Shown here: positions 57,514 to 64,000 of the stretch, in pieces | Numbering within the stretch: position 1 is the first letter of the stretch | How the letters are laid out: every line of letters starts with the position of its first letter | NCBI RefSeq assembly: GCF_026230105.1 | Contig: NC_079486.1 | Location: forward strand, 186,001-250,000 | From: Diorhabda sublineata | Taxonomy: Eukaryota; Arthropoda; Insecta; Coleoptera; Chrysomelidae | Direction of reading: 5' to 3' | DNA: 64,000 nt | Notes under the pieces: model-generated | Database searches by the model: none | What the model was told of the DNA's origin: nothing | Seen by the model: only the letters and a program-made list of their open reading frames with translations | Made by a program: the position numbers and the translations under genes

Positions 57514-58324
57514 AACGTTTATGTTTTATTTTATTTTCACCATTCGGTACATGTTGTTTCTCTTTTTAACGATACGTATTGGAAGAGGACAGTGTAATGC
57601 CAGCCCTTCAACGTCTTAAAGAAGCCACTTTGTTTCATTAGCAGTTTAAATGTGAAATACCTATGTTAATCATAGAATTATCACTGCTGGTTTTACAAAA
57701 TATTTAGCATACCAAAATTATAAAATCACATATTTCAACGCCAATGTGTGAATATCGAGTTTCCTCGTGGAAACGGTAATACTTTGATTATAGCAAAAAA
57801 TGAAATTTGTGCATTGTGCTTTTTGCATATTTAATCATTTCATTGACGTTATAAAATCCTCCTCAGTTGAAATATCAGAAATTCAGATTAAACATATCAT
57901 CGGGATATTCTTTCGATTTCTTAGTATCCACGTATCATTCAAAAGAGTTTTTGGAGTAAAATATATGATCATCAGTAATCAAGGAGCACCGTCTACAGGA
58001 GTGTGTTGAAAAAAAATGGAGAATATGTTGAGAAAAAAAGAAAAGTTAGACTTTTCAAAGATATATAAATTAAGGCGAATATAGTATATTAGTAAATCAA
58101 TAACCAATGCTGGTGATTGGGTAATCATTCGTAATAAAATTCTTTGTTGCCTGTTAATGAGAACAATGAAGAAATAATGAAAATTTTAATATCCTGATCC
58201 TGTAGGGAATGGAAAAAGTCTATAATCGATTGATACAGGTATCAAAAAGATTTGTCTTTAGGAAGAATGGCGAAAATAATAAAGTGCAACGGTAAAGGAC
58301 GAATGAGTTCTTCGACTATCTAGA

Positions 58325-60347
58325 GCAGCGGTGCTCAAACTTTTTTAGTGACGGAACCCTTTTGTAAAGCGAAATACTTGACGGAACCCTACAATAAAAC
58401 AATAGTCTCTAAAAGTAAATTCTTTATTAATAAGCATAATAAACGTAAAATGTAACTGATTTTTATTTTTGATTAATCCTGTTTCGCACAAATATGTTGT
58501 TGGAAATAGAAGAAGAATATTCAGAGCCATTTTGGCAAGCATTGGTTATTCGTCACGGATTCTGCACCAATAATCGTTGAGAGATGTCGTCGTTTTGAAC
58601 AATGACTCCATACTTGTGTCTGATGACACTTCTAAAAGAGATTCATATATCTCATTTGACATACTTTCGGGCTTTTGCAAGGTGGGTAAAAAGGGATTAT
58701 GAATCCATGAATTCAGTTTCAATTTTGTATTCTGTTCTTCGGGAAAATACTTCTCAAAAGATGCGCGCATCGAAGTGAGATATTGGACTAATTCTTCAAA
58801 TACATCATCTTGAAACATTTTTGAGTTGTTATCGCTAACAAACTCACTGAGTAACGTAAAACTTTCTATTTCTTTCTTACTAACGCAAATAATCCAAAAA
58901 TCTAATTTTCTTTTAAAGGAAGTTATTTTGTTACTGGCCTGGAACACTGTTGTCTGTTTACCTTGCAATGATAAATTTAATTCGTTCAGTTTTTGAAAGA
59001 TATCCGCCATGTAAGACAGTCGGAACAACCAAGTTTTATCATACAAACGGTCTTTCAAATTAAAAGAAGTATCTGAAAGAAACATTTGTAACTCGGCTTT
59101 AACTTCAAATAGCCTTGTTAAAGTTTTACCCCGAGACAGCCATCGCACTTCTGTATGGAACAGCAGTGTTTTATGTTTGCTACCATAATCTTCACACAAT
59201 AATGAGAACAATCGGGATTGTAGTCGTCGCGATTTGATAAAATTAATAATTTTTACCGCTTCATCCATTACTAATTTTAGGTTTGACGGCATTTGCTTCA
59301 TTGCTAGTGTTTGTCTATGCAGGAGACAATGACTGGAACCACAATTTGGTGCTTTTTTTTTGTATTCGTGACACGACTCCTGCTGTTTTACCCGTCATCG
59401 CCTTAGCCCCATCTGTACAAATGTCAATGCATTCGTTCCAACTGAGATTATTTTCTTCAAAAAATATATTTATAATAGTAAAAATTTCTTCTCCGGTAGT
59501 GTTTGTGGGCAACGGTGAACACATAAGCATGTCTTCTTCAAAAGAACTTTCATATGGATATCTCACGATAACCAGCAAGATAGCCAGACCAGCGACATCA
59601 GTAGACTCATCCATTTGCAAGACGAATCGTGTTTTTTGTACACGTGTAAATAGCTCTTGTTTGACGTAGCTTGCCAGATCATGAATTCGACGTGAAACAG
59701 TATCGTTTGATAGTGGCACAGTAGAAATATGCTTTGCAGATTTTTCATCGAGCATACATTTTGTTATGTCTATCACACATGGTTTTATTAAAAACTCAGT
59801 GTGCGCTTCACCTTCTTGTGCAATGCGATAGCTAACTAAATATGATGCCTTTGTGACCTTTTCATTGATAGTTTGGGTTACTTGCATCATAGTTTTTTGA
59901 CTTTCCAATAACTGTTCTTTTTTACGTACAAAAAATTCTCTATTCTTGTCTTGTGTACAGTTCCTAAATGACGGCGCAACTTGGCAGGTGCCATGGAACT
60001 ATTAGGAAGCAGTTTACTACCTAACATGCAGAGAGATGAGCCGTTGGAATCAACAAATCCGAAACTGATATATGATTCATCATACTTTCTTTTTTTCGTC
60101 TTTGAAACCGTGGAACTTGACGTCGTTGCATCATTATCACAAATATCACAAAAAATGCAGTGTAAACAATCTCGACTTGTTTTGAAGTTATACAGCCGAA
60201 AGTCGCTTGTTTACAACTATAGCGTCTAATTTCAGCGGCGGCTTTTATCAAAGTGACTGCGCGCTCACAAGTAAATAACGGCGGTCGGTTTTCATCAAGA
60301 CAAATGCTAAAGCGGCTTGCGGATCTCATCGGTGAGTTATAAAGCAT
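58325..60347 (-). mobile_element. hAT transposon remnant (BED/SCAND3-like)
   Basis: The left end CAGCGGTGCTCAAACTTTT has the usual hAT terminal form. Minus-strand transposase pieces run from a BED-finger remnant near 60180-60000 to the C-terminal dimerisation segment near 58500. No matching right terminal repeat was found, so the 5' end may be lost or diverged. Confidence 0.8.
58345..60180 (-). pseudogene. hAT transposase remnant
   Basis: 60130-60000 reads YDESYISFGF, SNGSSLCMLGSKLLPNSSM and PAKLRRHL, a BED finger with parts missing. 59908-59315 contains FVLQMDESTDVAGLAILLVI and DICTDGAKAMTG, two catalytic Asp regions. 59301-58546 contains LLFHTEVRWLSRGKTLTRLF and further hAT core. 58542-58345 has LAKMALNILLLFPTTYLCET, the conserved C-terminal dimerisation motif. 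At least three frame breaks. The family resembles vertebrate SCAND3/ZBED5-type domesticated transposases. Confidence 0.9.
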
Positions 60348-60614
60348 AAATAAATCACCTTAAACTTAAGTATTAAGTCTATTCTTTATATCTAGGCGCG
60401 TGCCGTCCTGATTAAATATTTGGACTACTGTAGAGATATATTTTTTCAATCTTCTGACTCTCGTATTTTGTACAGGGATCGGTGTAAGTAAAGAGCTTGC
60501 AATAGGTTTGCCATAAAGTTTTATTGAAGAGCGGCGTGATGTTAAACTCTCCTCGTAAAATGCACTGTTTCAAGTTAGAATGAAATTACACACTTTGAGT
60601 ATGGCGGATCTAGA

Positions 60615-60703
60615 GGTTTGTTCTTGGTAGTTGCACTGGCAGTTATATACTCATGAACTGGCCTGCACTGGTCCAGTTCCAGTGCTGCTACCAAGAACAA
60701 ACT
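60615..60703. repeat. Hairpin-forming short repeat (MITE-like)
   Basis: GTTTGTTCTTGGTAG..GCACTGG near the left and CCAGTGC..CTACCAAGAACAAAC near the right form arms of about 24 bp with two mismatches around a 40-bp loop. Confidence 0.85.
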
Positions 60704-60884
60704 TTAGGTGTGCTGATTACGAATACTAAATCGCTAGAAAATCGAGTAGCAAAATAATGGGGTTCTCAAATAATATTTTTAAAGCAAAAACAGCAATCTC
60801 CAAAGCCACAAAGATTGCCGAGTGTTAAAAAAATACAAGTATGTGTTAAGGTAAGTAAGGAAAATTCTCCGAAAAATAGTGGAA

Positions 60885-61000
60885 AGTTTGAAAATGAAAG
60901 AGCCAGGTAGTTGGTGCATGTGTGCAGAAAGGAAGCAAATAGTATTGTACAAATGACGGACGGAATTAGAATAAGAAGCAGACCGAAAAAGAAATGGATA
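60885..61000 (+). pseudogene. Non-LTR retrotransposon RT tail (LINE) remnant
   Basis: Plus strand reads AR(stop)LVHVCRKEAN and IRIRSRPKKKWI. The spacing resembles the R-W-x-GHV..RPRxRW segment at the C-terminus of many LINE reverse transcriptases. Only this short end is visible. Confidence 0.45.
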
Positions 61001-61302
61001 TGATTGGTAATATTGATTTTAAAGTGAGAGTGGTAATAACTGACAAAGATCAGAGGACTGAAACGAATATTTATATATTTGAAATTGATTATATTGGAAT
61101 GAAGGATTTTCAAAAAAATCGAAAATTTGTTAGATGGATACATTTTATTATCGATTTAAAATATATAAAACTTGATAATGAAGAAAAAAATCCTCGGATC
61201 ATTCTTCTGGGGTTAACTGATACGATACAGATATGCTGGGGGATTGTCCTTTTAAGCCGGTGGCAACATTGGTGATCATAATTCCAGCAATATGATGATA
61301 AT

Positions 61303-61881
61303 TTAATTCAAAATGTTATTCACATTTGCTGAACACACATTAGATCCACATGATGCTGTACGAACATCTGTAAACAAAAATTCAAACATATCCAATGCAT
61401 TACATCCCCATACTGTCAATTTTTTCAAATAAGCTCCTTTGAAATCTATCGGAATTGTTTCGGAAGATGCCTCTGCTAAATTTATCGAATCACCATTTTC
61501 GTAGTGGATAACCAACGCTATATCAGGAAAACAGGTCTCATATTCTAAACAGTATTGGTCAACAGAAACTTTATTAATGTATGAACTGTCCCATCTTCAT
61601 CTTCTATAAGATTGTTCATCCACATCTTTAACATGTTAATATCCTCATTAGTTAATTCCAATTTCGCTTGATTAAAGATTCCAAATTGATAAAATAGTAT
61701 CTTCATGTTAACTACGGCCGAATACATAGGTAAGAGAAAGTAATTGATATTTGCATAATCAGAATCTTCTTCTTTTTTAAACGTGATTTTCTTCTCAAAT
61801 CCAATAAAAGTTTGTGCGATTGTGAAAAATTTTCTCCCTTGTTGGGTAAATTGAGCTCCAGCTCTTGATCCAACGTCTGAA
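61303..61881 (-). pseudogene. Possible delta-endotoxin-N-like plus jacalin-like gene, broken
   Basis: From a possible 3' splice site (branch-like TACTAAC, AAATTCAG) one frame reads QFTQQGRKFFTIAQTFIGF, then NYFLLPMYSAVVNMKILFYQ and ELTNEDINMLKMW. The LPxYxxxxNxxxxxxxxxxx pattern and following helix resemble the pore-forming N-domain of Cry delta-endotoxin-like proteins. A frameshift near 61578 leads into a second frame ending at 61303 with YENGDSINLAE and LKKLTVWGCNALDMFEF, which resembles a jacalin/galactose-binding strand pattern with a Cys pair (ASCGSNVC). Both resemblances are by eye and weak. Upstream exons were not found. Confidence 0.35.
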
Positions 61882-61919
61882 TTTGAGTTTTCAACAACCC
61901 AAAAAATAAGGTTAGTATG

Positions 61920-63075
61920 ATTAAAAAGTTTTAATTAACAAGTGTTACTCTCAACCTAATATAAAAAGAAAGGTCTGAAATCTCCCTTTACGTTCCACAA
62001 AATATCTGTCCCCTAAATTAATACCGTTCAAACTGCTTCGAAATTATTGTCAATTCTTTAGGAATAACTGTTACGACTAACATTTTAAAGGTCCGCCTTT
62101 TACGAATTGAAAATTAAAAACAAATTTAACTTTATCAAGTGTTTGTATTTTATGTATGATATGTATATGCAAAATACACTTCCCAACAAGTTGTATACAC
62201 TATTTTTCCTACGACCACGTAAAAAATTCCTCAAAAAAACGTATTTTTAAAATAAGAACGTCAAATAAACAATATCACATATACGTTGAAAAGTATATAC
62301 ACAGGTGTGCTGAATAGTTAGAAAATCTACAAAATATTTTTTATTTTGTGATAGTAGAGATGACTATTTGATGATTTTGATGAATATAATATAACTAAAG
62401 AACAGAAATAGAACCAATCGAACAATGAATTTTTTGTAACTATATTAGATACCTAATAAGAACTAAATATAAATAAAAGTTAAATGTAAAGTTGTTTTGT
62501 AACAATTAGTGCAGCACCTCCAATTTGAACTATACTTGTGTCATTTTTCTGGTTTTTGCTTTTTAAAAATAGTAAATTATTGCTTCCCAATTTTGTCTAT
62601 AATAGTATAATGATATAATGATCTGCTTTTGATACTTGCCATTTTTCTGGATTAAAAAGTTACTTGTAATTATAAAATCACTTTATTAACAGAAGTTATT
62701 TTCAATTTATACTTTTCTCTATATAAAAAATCTGTTTGATTTGTTATAATAGTGTTAGATTCCATTAATGATCTTTACATAGATGTTTTTGTAATCCCTT
62801 TAGTTAACCCACTTTGTCTGTCTTAATTAAATTTATTAATGAATATGTAACTAACTCCTAATTTTATTGTACGCACTTGAAAACTGTACGTCAATTATAG
62901 AGTTGTAAAATTCGAATGCCAGTAAAAATTAAACTTGGGTAGTACTAATTTTAAAATTGGTTCATTTGGAAAGAAAACCATAATAAGTTTGTAGATTTCC
63001 ATGCAAAATACTATAGAATCTATTATCTTTATTTTTTGTCATAAAGTGGAGTTAACAAAAATAATTATTTAAAAA
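61920..63075. repeat. AT-rich DNA with a dispersed-repeat copy
   Basis: 62575-62870 matches 27710-28005 directly (TTGCCATTTTTCTGGATTAAAA, GATGTTTTTGTAATCC). The rest has nothing I can name. Confidence 0.65.
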
Positions 63076-63079
63076 ACAC

Positions 63080-64000
63080 TTAGATATTGGCAAGAAGCCA
63101 ATCGACCGATATTTCCGCGATTTTTACACGTTTCTCTTCAATTTTATTAATTTGTTTTGGCAAATCGGGCAAAGGATTTCGAGAAAAGAAATCCGCGAGA
63201 GCCATGCGATTGCCTTCTCTATAAACTATATCGAATTGAAAAACATGTAAATAAGCCCAGTATCTATGTACTCTATCGTTAAGGTCAATCTTCTTTTGAG
63301 AGGACTTTAAAAAGTTGCAATCCGTCACAACGGTAAACTGTCGTCCATGCAAGTAATGCCGAAAGTGTTTTATTGATCCGCGAGAGCCATGCGATTGCCT
63401 TCTCTATAAACTATATCGAATTGAAAAACATGTAAATAAGCCCAGTATCTATGTACTCTATCGTTAAGGTCAATCTTCTTTTGAGAGGACTTTAAAAAGT
63501 TGCAATCCGTCACAACGGTAAACTGTCGTCCATGCAAGTAATGCCGAAAGTGTTTTATTGATCCGCGAGAGCCATGCGATTGCCTTCTCTATAAACTATA
63601 TCGAATTGAAAAACATGTAAATAAGCCCAGTATCTATGTACTCTATCGTTAAGGTCAATCTTCTTTTGAGAGGACTTTAAAAAGTTGCAATCCGTCACAA
63701 CGGTAAACTGTCGTCCATGCAAGTAATGCCGAAAGTGTTTTATTGATTTAACAACAGCCATAGTTTCGAGTTCATAAGAATGATATTTGGACTCAGCTGG
63801 ACTTGTTCTTTTACTGAAATATTCAATAACTTTATTCTTACCATCTACTTTATGCATAAGTATTGCTCCGTACCCATCGGATCTAGCATCGGTATGCAGT
63901 TCTATGGGATAATCCGGGTCAAAAATAATTAAGACGGGTTCATTGGTTAAAATACGAATTACTTCTTGTCGAACATTTTCATGTGCCCCAATCCATTCAA
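63080..64000 (-). pseudogene. Gypsy RNase H fragment running off the window
   Basis: From the right edge the minus-strand frame reads PIELHTDARSDGYGAILMHK, then YFSKRTSPAESKYHSYELET and HYLHGRQFTVVTDC, the RNase H domain of a Ty3/Gypsy pol. After the tandem repeat, the single continuing copy ends FFSRNPLPDL..WLLANI at 63080. The three-copy 185-bp repeat (not a multiple of three) breaks the frame. Confidence 0.9.
63190..63744. repeat. Three identical 185-bp tandem copies
   Basis: ATCCGCGAGAGCCATGCGAT recurs at 63190, 63376 and 63561 (period 185) with no difference I can see through GAAAGTGTTTTATTG. The unit lies within the Gypsy RNase H coding region. Confidence 0.97.

Larger units (their letters stand above)
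47690..58221. repeat. Right arm of the giant inverted repeat
   Basis: Reverse complement of 32243-43159 in blocks. It lacks left blocks 36517-39243 and 41446-42711 and about 185 bp in two pieces near 57780-58000. It carries the P-type transposon (53571-57504) that the left arm lacks. Outer boundary at GGAATGGAAAAAGTCT. Confidence 0.95.

Noticed and set aside
57800..58009. 69-codon frame in the right arm
   Set aside because: Truncated version of the hypothetical frame at 32396-32734, changed by a 70-bp deletion; not independent evidence of a gene.
60994..61275. 93-codon plus-strand frame
   Set aside because: Follows a LINE tail out of frame and shows no recognisable domain.

Overview
This 64 kb window is AT-rich nuclear DNA of an insect. 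The evidence is an intron-bearing THAP/P-type transposase gene, spliceosomal splice sites, and insect-type Copia, Gypsy/errantivirus, mariner, piggyBac and hAT elements. The order cannot be fixed from sequence alone. No complete single-copy host gene is visible. The window is a nest of mobile elements, endogenous virus-like genes, degraded gene copies and satellites, and most coding regions carry stops or frameshifts. The only long intact reading frame is the 902-residue THAP/P-type transposase at 54-57 kb.

Layout. 0.2-6.2 kb, minus strand: a matrix metalloproteinase-like gene, a small protein (about 101 aa) and a type-B protein-primed-like DNA polymerase with an endonuclease-VII-like segment lie in one direction, which suggests a captured virus-like or Polinton-like cassette. 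Tandem 157-164 bp repeats lie upstream. 6.7-11.3 kb: a Gypsy reverse transcriptase fragment is split by a 4.2 kb Copia element with 235 bp LTRs and an ACAAC target duplication. 11.9-15.1 kb: a second Copia element, truncated at its 5' end. 15-28 kb: a zone of degraded dispersed repeats in both orientations. It contains hAT fragments, a Gypsy fragment, a cysteine-rich ORF resembling the C-terminal domain of ARL14 effector protein, and a 1.5 kb GC-richer minisatellite. 28.1-32.0 kb: a third Copia element, complete with LTRs and a GATTT target duplication.

32.2-58.2 kb is a very large imperfect inverted repeat. The arms are about 10.9 kb and 10.5 kb around a 4.5 kb spacer. Both arms hold copies of one env-bearing Gypsy (errantivirus-like) provirus, a mariner remnant, a long-TIR MITE and an unrecognised small-protein gene. 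The left arm keeps a mariner 5' half and a piggyBac relic that the right arm has lost. The right arm gained the P-type transposon, and the left arm shows the matching empty site.

58.3-64 kb: a decayed BED-type hAT element, a hairpin MITE, a LINE reverse transcriptase tail, a broken gene with weak resemblance to delta-endotoxin N-domain and jacalin-like folds, and a Gypsy pol fragment whose RNase H region holds three identical 185 bp tandem copies.

The genes do not form a host pathway. What can be read is the order of events: older repeats, then Copia and provirus insertions, inverted duplication of about 11 kb, independent deletions and nonsense mutations in each arm, and a later P-type insertion.
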